A stretch of 64,000 bases of DNA from Marinobacter sediminicola (GCF_031157525.1 NZ_JAVIXR010000001.1:310001-374000), one strand, 5' to 3'. Counted from the first letter of the stretch, positions 37,118 to 47,568 are shown. A program made the numbers and translations. Notes: generated by a model from the sequence alone, not told the origin.

Positions 37118-37933
37118 ATGTCTTTTACGGTAGTGATTCCGGCTCGTTATGCCTCTACCCGGTTACCTGGCAAACCGCTGCTGGATATAGCCGGCAAACC
37201 CATGATTCAGCACGTGTGTGAGCGTGCGTCGGAAAGCCGGGCAAGTCGCGTAGTTGTTGCTACGGATGATTCGCGTATTCAGGCCGCCTGTGAAGCCTTT
37301 GGCGCTGAAGTTGTCATGACTTCCCCCAACCATGTTAGTGGTACCGACCGCCTTGAAGAGGTGGTACGTAAGCTGGGCCTGGACCCAGACCACCGTGTGG
37401 TGAATGTGCAGGGAGACGAACCCCTGATCCCCGCCGAGCTGATTGATCAGGTGGCAGTCAACCTGGAGCGCTACCTGGATGCGGCAATCTCGACACTCTG
37501 CGAGCGGCTCCATGACCTCGAACAGGTGTTCAATCCCAATGTTGTGAAGGTTGTGTTTGATGCAGAGGGTATGGCCCACTACTTTAGCCGCGCCCCTATT
37601 CCCTGGGCGCGGGATCACTGGAGCGGTATAGGTAAAGACAATCTTGCGTCACCCAATGCGGCGGCGGCCCTTAAAGATGGTACCGGGTACTTTCGCCATA
37701 TTGGCATCTACGGTTATCGCGCGCGGGTGTTGAGCCAGTTTGTGTCCTGGGCGCCAGCGCCAACAGAGCAGGCCGAGTCTTTGGAACAGCTAAGAGCATT
37801 GTATAACGGTGCCCGCATCCATATTGAAGTAGCCGCGGGAACACCACCAGCGGGCGTTGATACAGAGGCTGATTTACAGCGGGTAAGAGCCTGGATGGCT
37901 AAATCGGTTGAAACAGGAGAAAGTAAGGCATGA
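37118..37933 (+). CDS. kdsB: 3-deoxy-manno-octulosonate cytidylyltransferase
   Basis: KdsB couples CTP and Kdo to CMP-Kdo for lipopolysaccharide inner core. The 271-residue protein shows [37 protein letters not shown] and [11 protein letters not shown], family signatures, with the conserved YGYRARVL. It is slightly longer than E. coli KdsB at its C-terminus. Its stop overlaps the following phosphatase gene by 4 bases. Confidence 0.97.
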   Translation: MSFTVVIPARYASTRLPGKPLLDIAGKPMIQHVCERASESRASRVVVATDDSRIQAACEAFGAEVVMTSPNHVSGTDRLEEVVRKLGLDPDHRVVNVQGDEPLIPAELIDQVAVNLERYLDAAISTLCERLHDLEQVFNPNVVKVVFDAEGMAHYFSRAPIPWARDHWSGIGKDNLASPNAAAALKDGTGYFRHIGIYGYRARVLSQFVSWAPAPTEQAESLEQLRALYNGARIHIEVAAGTPPAGVDTEADLQRVRAWMAKSVETGESKA

Positions 37934-38409
37934 GCATGCAGGTCAGTGTCCTTTTTGTGTGTCTTGGCAATATTTGCCGATCGCCAACGGCAGAAGGACT
38001 GTTTCGGAAGCTGGTGCAGCAGGCTGGCTTGCAGGACAAGGTTTACATCGACTCCTGCGGAACCAGTAACTGGCACATAGGAAAGGGGCCAGATGCGCGC
38101 TCAATTGCAGCTGCCAACAACCGTGGCGTTGATATTAGTGTCCTTGAAGCGCGCCAGTTTACTGAAAAAGATCTGGATACCTTCGATTATATAATCGTAA
38201 TGGACCGTCAGAATCTGGCCGATGTAAAGGATATATGGCACCAGAATGGCGGCACTAAGCCGACGCTTTTTCTGGAATACGGCAGCTCAGATCTCACTGA
38301 AGTTCCTGACCCTTATTATGGTGGTGAAGAGGGTTTTGAACATGTGCTTGATCTGATTCAGGATGCCGGCGAGGGCCTGCTACGGGATATTCAGGAGCGC
38401 ATGTCGTGA
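37930..38409 (+). CDS. Low-molecular-weight protein-tyrosine phosphatase
   Basis: The 159-residue protein has the CX5R active-site loop [15 protein letters not shown] near residue 12 and the general-acid aspartate in [15 protein letters not shown]. In other bacteria such phosphatases oppose tyrosine kinases controlling polysaccharide synthesis; no kinase is visible here. It is translationally linked on both sides: ATG overlaps the kdsB stop by 4 bases and its stop overlaps the murB GTG start by 4 bases. Confidence 0.93.
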   Translation: MSMQVSVLFVCLGNICRSPTAEGLFRKLVQQAGLQDKVYIDSCGTSNWHIGKGPDARSIAAANNRGVDISVLEARQFTEKDLDTFDYIIVMDRQNLADVKDIWHQNGGTKPTLFLEYGSSDLTEVPDPYYGGEEGFEHVLDLIQDAGEGLLRDIQERMS

Positions 38410-39434
38410 GTTTTGGAGCGGAACTTCAGGAGAACGTGGGGCTTTTGAAGCTCAACACCCTGAGCGTGTCCGCTACCGCAAGATACTACATGGATGCTCA
38501 AAGCCTGGATGACTTGCGCAGCGCACTGGCATGGGCCCATGAAAACGACCACCAGACACTGGTCCTCGGAAGTGGCAGTAATCTGGTTTTTGCCGGAGAC
38601 TTTAACGGCCTGGTGATTCGTGTACGAATAGCAGCCCGCTATTGGGAGCATGTGGACGAAACAGGCGCTACGTTGGTTCTGGGAGCTGGAGAAAACTGGC
38701 ATGGGGCGGTTCTCTATGCAGCTGGATCCGGGTACAAGGGTATAGAGAACCTGGCGCTTATTCCTGGAACGGCCGGAGCGGCGCCAGTGCAGAATATAGG
38801 TGCCTACGGCGTAGAACTATGCGATACGCTGATTTCCGTAACAGCCTGGGACCGCGAATCTGACCAACTGGTTTGTCTTGATAACGCAGACTGCGGCTTT
38901 GCCTATCGGGATAGCCTGTTCAAACGCTCGCCTGGGCGTTACATCATTACCGAGATCAGGCTCCGTTTGTCCCGTATCAAACCCCTAAAGCTAGGATACC
39001 GCGATCTGGAAGAATACTTTGGGGATGCTGCCTCTAAGGATCTGGACGCACTGGCCGTGGCTGAAGCCGTGATGGCGGTGCGCCGTCGGAAATTGCCAGA
39101 TCCTGAGATGATTCCTAACGTAGGCAGTTTTTTCAAAAACCCCGTGGTACCCGTCGGAAAGTTTGAAGAGCTGCAAGCCATGTATCCGAACGTGGTTGGC
39201 TATCCGCAGACTGAGGCCGTAAAGCTGGCGGCAGCATGGCTGATTGATCAATGCGGTTGGAAAGGCTATCGGAATGCTACGGTGGGTGTTCATAACCGGC
39301 AAGCACTGGTTTTGATAAATCATTCTGGCGGAACAGGGAAGGATGTACTGGAACTGGCTTCAGATATTCGCGAGTCGGTGCAGGAACGTTTTGGTGTAGC
39401 TTTGGAGATGGAGCCAGGAATTGTAGGGGGCTGA
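38406..39434 (+). CDS. murB: UDP-N-acetylenolpyruvoylglucosamine reductase
   Basis: MurB reduces UDP-GlcNAc-enolpyruvate to UDP-MurNAc using FAD and NADPH. The 342-residue protein is a type I (E. coli-like) MurB: FAD-binding LGSGSNLVF and IPGTAGAAPVQNIGAYGVE, a catalytic serine in NVGSFFKNPVV and the C-terminal glutamate in LEMEPGIVGG. The start is GTG in an overlap with the phosphatase stop. It is the last gene of the rightward envelope operon; an inverted repeat follows at 39477-39500. Confidence 0.96.
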   Translation: MSFGAELQENVGLLKLNTLSVSATARYYMDAQSLDDLRSALAWAHENDHQTLVLGSGSNLVFAGDFNGLVIRVRIAARYWEHVDETGATLVLGAGENWHGAVLYAAGSGYKGIENLALIPGTAGAAPVQNIGAYGVELCDTLISVTAWDRESDQLVCLDNADCGFAYRDSLFKRSPGRYIITEIRLRLSRIKPLKLGYRDLEEYFGDAASKDLDALAVAEAVMAVRRRKLPDPEMIPNVGSFFKNPVVPVGKFEELQAMYPNVVGYPQTEAVKLAAAWLIDQCGWKGYRNATVGVHNRQALVLINHSGGTGKDVLELASDIRESVQERFGVALEMEPGIVGG

Positions 39435-39476
39435 CAGCCTCAAGCAACTTCCAGCCCCACACATGCTGACAGTAGC

Positions 39477-39500
39477 TCAAGGCCATTCTTCAGGCCTTGA
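39477..39500. terminator. Inverted repeat between convergent murB and proS
   Basis: TCAAGGCC, 8-base loop, GGCCTTGA, a perfect 8-bp stem in the convergent gap. There is no U tract on either side, so termination is only presumed. Confidence 0.4.
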
Positions 39501-39526
39501 ACCCAGCTTGGTCACTTCTGCTTTTA

Positions 39527-41257
39527 TCAGCCTTTCTGTGGTGATGCCTTGGCAAGAACAGGCAGAGCTTCTTCAATCGCAATGTCCTGCTTGTCAGCGT
39601 CTCTGCGGCCCTTATATTCCAAAGTGCCGGCCGCTAACCCACGATCAGAAATAACAAAACGATGGGGAATACCCATCAGCTCCATATCGGCAAACTTCAC
39701 GCCCGGGCGCTCTTTACGGTCGTCCAGTAGTACATCGTAGCCAGCCTGCTGCAATTGCTCATAGAGCTTCTCGCCAGCTTCCGCCACCGCAGGGGTTTTG
39801 TGGGCATTCAGCGTAACGATGGCCACCTGGAAGGGCGCAATCGCATCCGGCCAGATAATGCCTTTGTCATCATGGTTTTGCTCGATAGAAGCCGCTACGA
39901 TGCGGGATACGCCAATGCCATAGCAGCCCATATCCATGATCACGGTTTTGCCGTTCTCATCAAGTACCGTCGCGTTCATGGCGGTGCTGTACTTGTTGCC
40001 CAGCTTGAAAATATGGCCAACTTCAATGCCTCTGCGGATCTCCAGAGTACCTTTGCCATCCGGGCTGGCATCGCCTTCAACAACGTTCCGGATATCTTCA
40101 ACCCGGCCCAGGGGCAAGTCGCGCTCCCAGTTAACACCCGTCAGGTGGTAGCCTTCTTTGTTGGCGCCGCACACAAAATCTGCAAGATGCGCTGCGCTGC
40201 GGTCCACAATTACTGGCACATTCAGGTTTACCGGCCCGATGGAGCCGGCTTTACAGCCGATAGTGGATTCAATCTCTTCATCGGTGGCCATGGTCAGGGG
40301 TTCTGCTACGCCTTCCAGGTTCTCTGCTTTTATCTCGTTCAGCGTGTGGTCGCCACGCAATATCAGGGCGATCAGGCCAGCATTGCCTTCCTCATCAGCT
40401 TGCGCTTTAACCAGCAAGGTTTTCACCGTGCGGGTAGCGTCAATACTGAGGAATTCGGAGATAGCTTCAATCGTGCGCTGATCCGGCGTAGCAACTTCCT
40501 TCAGCTCTTCACCCGGAGATGTGCGCTCGCCTGCCGGGGCCACGGCTTCGGCTTTTTCAATGTTGGCCGCGTAATCGCTTTCAGTGCTGAACACAATGTC
40601 GTCTTCACCGGATGAGGCGAGTACGTGGAATTCATGGGAGGCACTGCCACCGATGGCGCCTGAATCAGCCTGTACCGGGCGATAGTTCAAGCCCAGGCGG
40701 TCAAAGATAGCGCAATAGGTGCGGTGCATTACCTGATAGGTCTCATCCAGGGATTCAGAATTCACGTGGAAGGAGTAGGCATCCTTCATGATGAACTCAC
40801 GGGCGCGCATAACGCCAAATCGTGGACGGCGCTCATCACGGAACTTCGTTTGTATCTGATAGAAGTTAGCCGGCAATTCCTTGTAGCTTTTCAGCTCATT
40901 GCGGATCAGGTCAGTGATGACTTCTTCGTGGGTAGGGCCAAAGCAGAACTCACGCCCGTGTCGGTCGTTCATTCGCAGTAGTTCGCCGCCGTATTCTTCC
41001 CAGCGGCCAGACTCCTGCCAAAGTTCCGCTGGCTGAACTGCGGGCATCAGAACTTCCTGGGCGCCGCTTTTGTCCATTTCTTCACGAACAATCCGTTCAA
41101 CCTTGCGCAAGGTTCTCAGGCCCACGGGTAGCCAGGTGTAAAGGCCGGCTGCCAGCTTTCGAATCATACCTGCACGCAGCATTAATTGGTGGCTGATAAC
41201 CTCCGCGTCAGACGGTGTCTCTTTCTGGGTTGCAATCAGATAACGGCTTGCTCGCAT
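39527..41257 (-). CDS. proS: Prolyl-tRNA synthetase
   Basis: ProS charges tRNA-Pro. The 576-residue length and the order of domains fit the bacterial type: class II motif 1 around [24 protein letters not shown], motif 2 region [21 protein letters not shown], an inserted editing domain (about 225-405) with VKTLLVKA and [13 protein letters not shown] segments, motif 3 [14 protein letters not shown], and a C-terminal anticodon-binding domain. ATG at 41257 is in family position ([19 protein letters not shown]). Confidence 0.97.
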   Translation of the reverse strand: MRASRYLIATQKETPSDAEVISHQLMLRAGMIRKLAAGLYTWLPVGLRTLRKVERIVREEMDKSGAQEVLMPAVQPAELWQESGRWEEYGGELLRMNDRHGREFCFGPTHEEVITDLIRNELKSYKELPANFYQIQTKFRDERRPRFGVMRAREFIMKDAYSFHVNSESLDETYQVMHRTYCAIFDRLGLNYRPVQADSGAIGGSASHEFHVLASSGEDDIVFSTESDYAANIEKAEAVAPAGERTSPGEELKEVATPDQRTIEAISEFLSIDATRTVKTLLVKAQADEEGNAGLIALILRGDHTLNEIKAENLEGVAEPLTMATDEEIESTIGCKAGSIGPVNLNVPVIVDRSAAHLADFVCGANKEGYHLTGVNWERDLPLGRVEDIRNVVEGDASPDGKGTLEIRRGIEVGHIFKLGNKYSTAMNATVLDENGKTVIMDMGCYGIGVSRIVAASIEQNHDDKGIIWPDAIAPFQVAIVTLNAHKTPAVAEAGEKLYEQLQQAGYDVLLDDRKERPGVKFADMELMGIPHRFVISDRGLAAGTLEYKGRRDADKQDIAIEEALPVLAKASPQKG

Positions 41258-41356
41258 TGTGGTTTCCGTTCATTGATGTTTCGTAGAAGGGTGTTTCGTA
41301 AAGTGGCGTTTATTGTACGGAGCCTGCGGCACAAGGTACAGATTGCCAGCCATGTA

Positions 41357-41854
41357 TCAGGACAAATAGCCTAAGGGCAGGGCCGTAGTGTCGATCACCC
41401 GTTTGAGAACAAAGCTTGAGTGAACGCCACTAACTCCCTGAATTCGGGTAATGCGGTTCAGCAAAAAGTGATGGTAGTGATCCATATCCGGTACCACCAC
41501 CTTGAGCATATAGTCGGCATCGTGACCGGTAACCAGATAGCATTCCAGAATTTCCGGATATTCGTTTACCTGCTCTTCAAACGATGCAAATCGTTCAGGG
41601 GTGTGCCTGTCCATTCCGATGAGAAGGATCACCGTCAGGGACAGTCCCAGCTTTTTATGATCCAGCACAGCTGCAGTTCGCACAATAATTCCGGCATCCT
41701 CAAGAGCGCGAACACGCCTCAGGCAAGGGGAGGGGGATAGACCCACCTTCTCCGCGAGTTGCTGATTAGTGAATGAGGCGTCTTTCTGTATTTGAGCCAG
41801 TATGCGTCGATCTATTTTGTCAATTTGTATGAGGGTTTGCTTGTTTTGAAGCAT
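41357..41854 (-). CDS. Lrp/AsnC-family transcriptional regulator
   Basis: The 165-residue protein has an N-terminal helix-turn-helix (IDRRILAQIQKDASFTNQQLAEKVGLSPSPCLRRVRALEDAGII) and a C-terminal effector domain (about 80-150) with YLVTGHDADYMLKVVVPD, the classic Lrp/AsnC pattern. It resembles Lrp-type regulators in size. It is transcribed divergently from leuA, which suggests control of leucine or branched-chain amino-acid synthesis, but the effector cannot be read from the sequence. No strong ribosome site is seen before ATG 41854. Confidence 0.9.
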   Translation of the reverse strand: MLQNKQTLIQIDKIDRRILAQIQKDASFTNQQLAEKVGLSPSPCLRRVRALEDAGIIVRTAAVLDHKKLGLSLTVILLIGMDRHTPERFASFEEQVNEYPEILECYLVTGHDADYMLKVVVPDMDHYHHFLLNRITRIQGVSGVHSSFVLKRVIDTTALPLGYLS

Positions 41855-42000
41855 AAAATTGCCGTCAAATAGGTTTTGGGGGAATGATTATCTCTAAAAT
41901 TACGCTTTCGGGTTTGAATTCGCAATCACCTGCTGATGGGAACAGGTTAAACTATGTGTTCTTACCGGAAACACCCGAACCGCTACGGAGTACAACAAAC

Positions 42001-43707
42001 ATGGCTTTTGATCATCGCAAATACGTGCCCTTCCAGCCGATCGCTAAAACTGACCGCCGCTGGCCTGACAAGGTTATCGAAAAAGCGCCAACCTGGTGCG
42101 CGGTGGATCTTCGCGATGGTAACCAGGCACTGGTTAAGCCCATGAATGTTGCCCAGAAGCAACGCATGTTCGATCTGTTGGTAAAGCTCGGGTTCAAGGA
42201 AATCGAAATCGGCTTTCCGGCCGCCAGTCAGCCGGATTTTGATTTTTGCCGCAAACTGATTGACGAAAACCGGATTCCAGAGGACGTGAAAATCCAGGTT
42301 CTCACCCAGGCGCGCCCTGAGTTGATCGAGCGCACTTACGAAGCGCTTAAAGGCGCCAAGCGCGCCATCGTTCACGTTTATAACTCTACCTCAACGGTGC
42401 AGCGGGAGCAGGTGTTCGGGCTGGATCGTGCGGGCATTCGCGACATCGCAGTTAACGGCGCGCAGGTGGTTAAAGATTTGGCTGCCCAGCACCCGGAAAC
42501 CGAGTGGACGTTCCAGTATTCTCCTGAGAGTTTCACTGGCACTGAGCTGGACTTTGCCGTTGAAGTTATTGATGCGGTATCTGCGGTATGGCGACCGGAT
42601 GAAGGGCAGCCAGTTATCATCAACTTGCCTGCAACCGTAGAAATGTCCACGCCAAACGTGTTCGCGGATCAGATTGAATGGGTGTGCGACAACATTCGCC
42701 ACCGGGAACACATCAGTATCAGCGTTCACACCCACAACGACCGAGGCTGTGGTGTAGCTGCGGCTGAGCTGGCAGTGATGGCCGGTGCCGATCGTGTCGA
42801 AGGTACACTGATGGGTAACGGTGAGCGCACAGGCAACATGGACCTGGTGACCATGGCGATGAACCTTTACTCCCAGGGCATTGACCCGATGCTGGATTTG
42901 TCGGGCATGGCGGAAATTACCGAGGTTGTAGAAGCCTGCACCGAAATCTCTACCCATCCGCGCCATCCTTACGCAGGTGAGTTGGTGTTCACAGCCTTCT
43001 CCGGTAGCCATCAGGATGCCATCCGCAAGTGCCTGGCTCTGAGAAAAGAGGGCGATGCATGGAATGTGGCCTACCTGCCTATTGATCCGTTTGATTTGGG
43101 TCGCCGGTACGAAGAGGTTGTTCGTATCAATAGCCAGTCGGGTAAGGGCGGAGTGGCTTATGTCCTTGAGCGGGACTACAACATCAGCTTGCCACGCTGG
43201 TTGCAAATCGAGTTCAGTAAGGTGGTCCAGCAAGCGGCAGAAACGAACGGTGGCGAGATTGACTCTATGGCCATCCACAACTTGTTTGATCAGCGCTACC
43301 TGAACGTTCACGATGACTGGGCGTTGCGCGGCTATGATCTGCGCAGAGATGAGCAGGGCGTGCACGCTGAGGTAACCTTTGGTCGCGAGTCTGCACCTGT
43401 ACGGCTTGAGGGACAAGGACTGGGGGCGGTGGAAGCAGTTTCTGCCGCGCTGGAGAAACGTTTCGGGTTGGCAATAGCGGTAGAAGCTTACGATGAGTTT
43501 GCGCTGGGAGAAGGTACCCGTGCCAATGCGCTCGCCTGCATACGCCTGACAGCCGGAGATATGCATTGCAGCGCAGCTGCTTTAGCTGAAGATACAACGT
43601 CTGCAACGCTGCAAGCACTGTTTTCAGCTGTTGCCCAGGCAGTCGGAGCTGTTGGATCGATGGAAGGTAAGTCTGAGAAAAATACCGAAGGCGCTATAAG
43701 CGCCTGA
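42001..43707 (+). CDS. leuA: 2-isopropylmalate synthase
   Basis: LeuA condenses acetyl-CoA and 2-ketoisovalerate, the first step of leucine synthesis. From ATG 42001 the protein has 568 residues, the longer (type 2) LeuA known from Pseudomonas relatives: AVDLRDGNQALVKPM (metal-binding Asp), FKEIEIGFPAAS, the HTHNDRGCGVAAAELA motif, and the GNGERTGNMDLVTMAMN segment, followed by the C-terminal allosteric domain (about 430-550). CGGAG lies 10 bases before this ATG; the frame extends to 41884 but the additional 39 residues do not look like the family. No Leu-rich leader peptide is visible. Confidence 0.95.
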   Translation: MAFDHRKYVPFQPIAKTDRRWPDKVIEKAPTWCAVDLRDGNQALVKPMNVAQKQRMFDLLVKLGFKEIEIGFPAASQPDFDFCRKLIDENRIPEDVKIQVLTQARPELIERTYEALKGAKRAIVHVYNSTSTVQREQVFGLDRAGIRDIAVNGAQVVKDLAAQHPETEWTFQYSPESFTGTELDFAVEVIDAVSAVWRPDEGQPVIINLPATVEMSTPNVFADQIEWVCDNIRHREHISISVHTHNDRGCGVAAAELAVMAGADRVEGTLMGNGERTGNMDLVTMAMNLYSQGIDPMLDLSGMAEITEVVEACTEISTHPRHPYAGELVFTAFSGSHQDAIRKCLALRKEGDAWNVAYLPIDPFDLGRRYEEVVRINSQSGKGGVAYVLERDYNISLPRWLQIEFSKVVQQAAETNGGEIDSMAIHNLFDQRYLNVHDDWALRGYDLRRDEQGVHAEVTFGRESAPVRLEGQGLGAVEAVSAALEKRFGLAIAVEAYDEFALGEGTRANALACIRLTAGDMHCSAAALAEDTTSATLQALFSAVAQAVGAVGSMEGKSEKNTEGAISA

Positions 43708-43712
43708 TCAAC

Positions 43713-43746
43713 AACACTAAGCCGGCACAAAGGCCGGCTTAGTGTT
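43713..43746. terminator. Long inverted repeat between leuA and csp
   Basis: AACACTAAGCCGGC, a 6-base loop, then GCCGGCTTAGTGTT: a perfect 14-bp stem immediately after leuA, between convergent genes. It lacks a U tract in both directions; still most likely a terminator or a 3'-end stabilising hairpin. Confidence 0.55.
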
Positions 43747-43789
43747 GGGTCTCATACCCGTGAGGGGCAGAGGGAGGAAAAATAACGCC

Positions 43790-43999
43790 TTAAACAGGTG
43801 TTACGTTTTCCGCCTGAGGGCCTTTAGGGCCCTGTGTTACGGTGAATTGCACCTGCTGACCTTCTGTCAGTGTGCGGAAACCACTTGAGGTAATGGCGCT
43901 GTAGTGTACGAAAACGTCACTGCCACCATCCTGAGCAATAAAGCCGAAACCTTTGGCTTCGTTAAACCACTTAACCGTTCCTGTTACTGTATCTGACAT
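43790..43999 (-). CDS. Cold-shock protein (CspA family)
   Basis: This 69-residue protein is a stand-alone cold-shock domain: [18 protein letters not shown] (RNP1 KGFGFI), DVFVHYSAI (RNP2), and [10 protein letters not shown] at the end. It is an RNA chaperone-type CspA/CspE family member; which paralogue cannot be told. Start at 43999 is supported by AGGAAAG just upstream. It differs from cspD at 17.6 kb in lacking the acidic tail. It lies 101 bases downstream of prpE on the same strand. Confidence 0.93.
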   Translation of the reverse strand: MSDTVTGTVKWFNEAKGFGFIAQDGGSDVFVHYSAITSSGFRTLTEGQQVQFTVTQGPKGPQAENVTPV

Positions 44000-44100
44000 T
44001 GAACTTTCCTGTATCTCTGAGATTTTCCCCCCACGGGGCACTGAAGATTTTCCACAGCAAATTGAGTATAGACCGACTTTGAAGGTCGTCAACATCAATC

Positions 44101-45975
44101 TCAGCGGCGGAGCTGCTCACTGATTTCCTCGAGAATTGCCGGGTCATCGATGGTGCTTGGAACCGCATATTCCTCGCCATCAGCGATCTGGCGGATAACC
44201 CGACGCAGAATCTTTCCAGAGCGGGTTTTCGGTAAGCGGTCTACCACGAGGGCTCTGCGGAAACAGGCAATTGCGCCAATCTTCTCCCGCACCATCTCAA
44301 CCAGCTCTTCTTCCAGCTCGTCGTGGTCGATGGTTGCACCGTCTTTGACAAGCACCAGGCCGAGAGGGACCTGGCCCTTCATGTCGTCCTGGGCACCTAC
44401 CACACAGCATTCTGCTATCGCCGGGTGAGAGGCAACCACTTCTTCCATTTCACCCGTAGAGAGCCGGTGACCGGCAACGTTGATTACATCGTCAGTTCGG
44501 CCCATCACGAAGATATAGCCGTCTTCATCTACGTAACCACCGTCGCCTGAGGTGTAAAAGCCAGGTATCAGGTTGAGGTAGCTGCTCTGGAAGCGCTGAT
44601 CATCACCCCAAACCGTAACCAGACATCCTGGTGGAAGTGGGAGTTTGACTGCGATCTGGCCTTGCTCGCCGGCGGGCACCTGGCTGCCGCGAGTGTCAAC
44701 AACCTGTACGTTGTAGCCCGGTGACGGAAAGGTTGCCGAACCCGGCTTGGTAGGCATGGTTTCAATGCCAACCGGGTTGCAGCAAATCGCCCAGCCGGTT
44801 TCGGTCTGCCACCAGTGATCCAGTATGGGGAGTTGAGTATGCTCCCTTAGCCAATCGTAGGTTGGGGGATCCAAGCGTTCACCAGCCTGATAGATGCTTC
44901 TCAGAGAGCTAATGTCATAGCGCGAAAGCTGATCAGCCTCTGGATCTTCCTTGCGTACAGCCCGGAACGCCGTTGGAGCGGTAAACAGCAAGTTTACGTT
45001 GTGCTCCTGCACAACTCGCCAGAATGCCCCGGCATCGGGGGTTCTAACCGGCTTGCCTTCGTAGAGTATGGTCGTGCAGCCAGCAAACAGCGGGGCGTAC
45101 ACAATATAGCTGTGGCCGACTACCCAGCCCACATCTGAGGCTGCCCAGAACACGTCGCCCGGGTTGGCGTCATAAACCAGTTTCATGCTGTATTTCAGGG
45201 CCACGGCATCGCCGCCGTTGTCTCTTACCACGCCTTTGGGCTTGCCGGTGGTGCCGGAGGTGTAAAGAACGTAAAGCGGATCGGTTGCCTTTACGGGAAC
45301 CGGATCGACCGGCTCAGCGCTGACCATCAAGTCGCTCCAGTCGTGGTCACGACCATCCTGCATTTTTGCCTTCACCTGAGGACGCTGGTACACCACACAA
45401 AAATCAGGCTTGTGGGACGCCTGTTCAATGGCTTTGTCCACTAGTGGCTTGTACTCGATGACTTTCGCCACTTCTATACCGCAGGAGGCTGTAATCACTG
45501 CTTTCGGCTGTGCGTCGTCAATTCTTACTGCGAGTTCGTGGGCCGCAAACCCGCCAAACACTACTGAGTGAACCGCTCCAATGCGGGCGCAGGCCAGCAT
45601 CGCAATGGCGGCTTCTGGGATCATCGGCATGTAGATAATCACCACATCGCCCTTGCCGACCCCTTGAGCTGTTAGAGCGCCGGCAAAGCGTGCAACTTCA
45701 TTGGTCAGTTCCGTATAGGTGTAACTGCACTTGGTGCCCGTTACCGGTGAATCGTAGATGAGGGCTTTTTGATCCCCCCGCCCAGCTCGTATGTTGGCAT
45801 CGAGGGCTACGTCAGACGTATTTAGAGTTGCGTCAGGAAACCACTGTCCATGACCATTATCAGTAGCTTTCCAGATGGCCCCAGGCGACTGTATCCAGTC
45901 AATATCGCCTGCCTTTTCACGCCAGAACTCTTCCGGCTTATCAATCGATCTCCGGAACTCTGAGTTGTAGTTCAT
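44101..45975 (-). CDS. prpE: Propionate--CoA ligase (PrpE-type acyl-CoA synthetase)
   Basis: The 624-residue adenylate-forming enzyme matches PrpE more than AcsA: the opening [55 protein letters not shown], the phosphate loop [25 protein letters not shown], and the C-terminal lysine in [18 protein letters not shown] subject to acetyl control in this family. It converts propionate to propionyl-CoA. The other methylcitrate-cycle genes (prpBCD) are not beside it; xseA lies upstream. Confidence 0.88.
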   Translation of the reverse strand: MNYNSEFRRSIDKPEEFWREKAGDIDWIQSPGAIWKATDNGHGQWFPDATLNTSDVALDANIRAGRGDQKALIYDSPVTGTKCSYTYTELTNEVARFAGALTAQGVGKGDVVIIYMPMIPEAAIAMLACARIGAVHSVVFGGFAAHELAVRIDDAQPKAVITASCGIEVAKVIEYKPLVDKAIEQASHKPDFCVVYQRPQVKAKMQDGRDHDWSDLMVSAEPVDPVPVKATDPLYVLYTSGTTGKPKGVVRDNGGDAVALKYSMKLVYDANPGDVFWAASDVGWVVGHSYIVYAPLFAGCTTILYEGKPVRTPDAGAFWRVVQEHNVNLLFTAPTAFRAVRKEDPEADQLSRYDISSLRSIYQAGERLDPPTYDWLREHTQLPILDHWWQTETGWAICCNPVGIETMPTKPGSATFPSPGYNVQVVDTRGSQVPAGEQGQIAVKLPLPPGCLVTVWGDDQRFQSSYLNLIPGFYTSGDGGYVDEDGYIFVMGRTDDVINVAGHRLSTGEMEEVVASHPAIAECCVVGAQDDMKGQVPLGLVLVKDGATIDHDELEEELVEMVREKIGAIACFRRALVVDRLPKTRSGKILRRVIRQIADGEEYAVPSTIDDPAILEEISEQLRR

Positions 45976-46085
45976 ACAATCTGCCTCGTAGTACCTGCTG
46001 GAATTTTTGTTGTCAGTTGTCCAACTTTAGGCGCTTTGAAGCAGTGAGCCAGTAGACCATCGGATTAGTCGAAAGGGTTTCGGGG

Positions 46086-47444
46086 TTAGTCGTTTCCTTG
46101 GCTCACGGATGTTACTTCGGCTGTAATTGTACCGTTTGCAACCCTTGTGGAGATTTGATCGCCAGCTGCAAGGTCTGCTGCGTTGCGGATGATGCAGCCC
46201 TGATCATCGCGAACGATGGCATACCCTCGCCCCAGCGTGGCTAATGGGCTTACAACGTTGAGCGTGCCTGCGGTGTGTTCCAGTCTGTCCTGAAGCTTTG
46301 CCAGGATTCGCTCCATGGCTTTGCCCAGTTGCAAGGAAGAGCGATCAAGCGCTTCGCGGCTGTTTGCAAGTTGTTTGCGGGGGGATTGCATGGCAAGCCG
46401 TTGGGTCAGATGCGTGCTTCGCACCTGGGAGCGATCCATGCGTTGCGCTATGGCTTTACCAAGGCGCATCTCCAGGTCATCCAGCCTCTGGGCCTTCTCC
46501 AGCAGCTCCCGTCTTGGGTCACGCAAGCGTGCATAAAGGTGTTCCAGTTTTGTGCTGAGGCGCTGGAGGGCGCGTCTGGCGGCATTAGCCAAGCGGAATT
46601 CTCGATCATTCACCTGTCGGAGCATGTCGTTTTGGTCGGGGGAAATTTTTTCTGCAGCGGCCGATGGTGTCGGAGCTCGCAGATCCGCCACAAAATCGGC
46701 AATGGTGACGTCTGTTTCGTGGCCAACGGCGCTGACCGTGGGTATGGCACAGGCTGCAATGGCTCGGGCTACGGCTTCTTCGTTAAAACACCAGAGATCT
46801 TCCAGAGAGCCACCACCGCGCCCTATAACCAGAACATCGGCCACACCGTGAGCTTGCGCCATCTCTATCGCTCGAACAATTTCCGCTGTAGCCGGCTTGC
46901 CTTGCACGGTTGTGGGGTAGAGGGTGACTGGTATGGCGGGACAGCGCCTTGCCAGAACGGTGAGAATATCGTGTATGGCGGCGCCGGTAGGGGAGGTGAC
47001 AACACCGATATGGGCAGGCAAGGTCGGGATCGGTTTTTTACGGCCCACCTCGAACAAGCCTTCTGACTGCAGTTTATGCTTTAGCTCTTCAAACGCCTGT
47101 TGCAGTGCGCCAAGGCCGGCGGGTTCCAAATGTTCAACAATAATCTGAAAGTCGCCCCGGTTTTCGTACAGGGTAACTTTGCCGCGAATACGAACCTGGT
47201 CGCCTTCCTTTGGTAGGGGGCGAATGCGCTGATTCAGCCCCCGAAACATGGCGCAGCGAATCTGGCACTTTTGGTCCTTCAGGGAAAAATACCAATGCCC
47301 GGAGGAAGGCCGGGAAAAGCCTGACAGTTCACCCTCAACCCACACCTGCATGAAGCTGGATTCCAGTAGGTGTCTGGCCTGATGGTTCAGCTCGCTGACG
47401 GAGAGCGCCCGGGGCCGGGTGTCCGGAAACACGTTTTTCACCAA
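46086..47444 (-). CDS. xseA: Exodeoxyribonuclease VII large subunit
   Basis: XseA is the catalytic subunit of exonuclease VII, which trims single-stranded DNA. The 452-residue protein has an N-terminal OB fold (LLESSFMQVWVEGELSGFSRPSSGHWYFSLKD), the catalytic domain with GVVTSPTGAAIHDIL and VIGRGGGSLEDLWCFNEE, SAVGHETDVTIADFVAD, a long coiled coil (about 280-390), and a C-terminal barrel ending LGRGYAIVRD. xseA divergent from guaB matches E. coli. xseB lies elsewhere. Confidence 0.96.
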   Translation of the reverse strand: MVKNVFPDTRPRALSVSELNHQARHLLESSFMQVWVEGELSGFSRPSSGHWYFSLKDQKCQIRCAMFRGLNQRIRPLPKEGDQVRIRGKVTLYENRGDFQIIVEHLEPAGLGALQQAFEELKHKLQSEGLFEVGRKKPIPTLPAHIGVVTSPTGAAIHDILTVLARRCPAIPVTLYPTTVQGKPATAEIVRAIEMAQAHGVADVLVIGRGGGSLEDLWCFNEEAVARAIAACAIPTVSAVGHETDVTIADFVADLRAPTPSAAAEKISPDQNDMLRQVNDREFRLANAARRALQRLSTKLEHLYARLRDPRRELLEKAQRLDDLEMRLGKAIAQRMDRSQVRSTHLTQRLAMQSPRKQLANSREALDRSSLQLGKAMERILAKLQDRLEHTAGTLNVVSPLATLGRGYAIVRDDQGCIIRNAADLAAGDQISTRVANGTITAEVTSVSQGND

Positions 47445-47539
47445 AAACTCCTAACCGGCTTATACGCAATAGCCGAATAATATGAGTGTAAATTACTGGA
47501 ATTTCAAAAGCATGCGGTAAATGACAGGAAATTGTGCAG

Positions 47540-47568
47540 TTTACTGACCTGCTACACCTCTTTATAAT
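47540..47568 (+). promoter_or_regulatory. guaB promoter
   Basis: TTTACT (47540-47545) and a perfect TATAAT (47563-47568) are spaced by 17 bases in the xseA-guaB divergent gap, about 95 bases before the guaB ATG. Confidence 0.7.

Noticed and set aside
41954-42000. Possible leu leader peptide before leuA
   Set aside because: The short frame starting MCSYRKHPN has no leucine run and no terminator hairpin follows.
42391-43566. Long open frame (391 codons) on the minus strand inside leuA
   Set aside because: It lies wholly antisense to a well-conserved gene, has no ribosome site and its translation is rich in Cys, His and Arg with no family resemblance.
44101-45975. prpE as acetyl-CoA synthetase acsA
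   Set aside because: Length (624) and internal segments fit the PrpE branch better; AcsA proteins are longer with a different opening. Some doubt remains.
46275-47066. 263-codon plus-strand frame within xseA
   Set aside because: Antisense to xseA, which is intact and conserved; low-quality translation.
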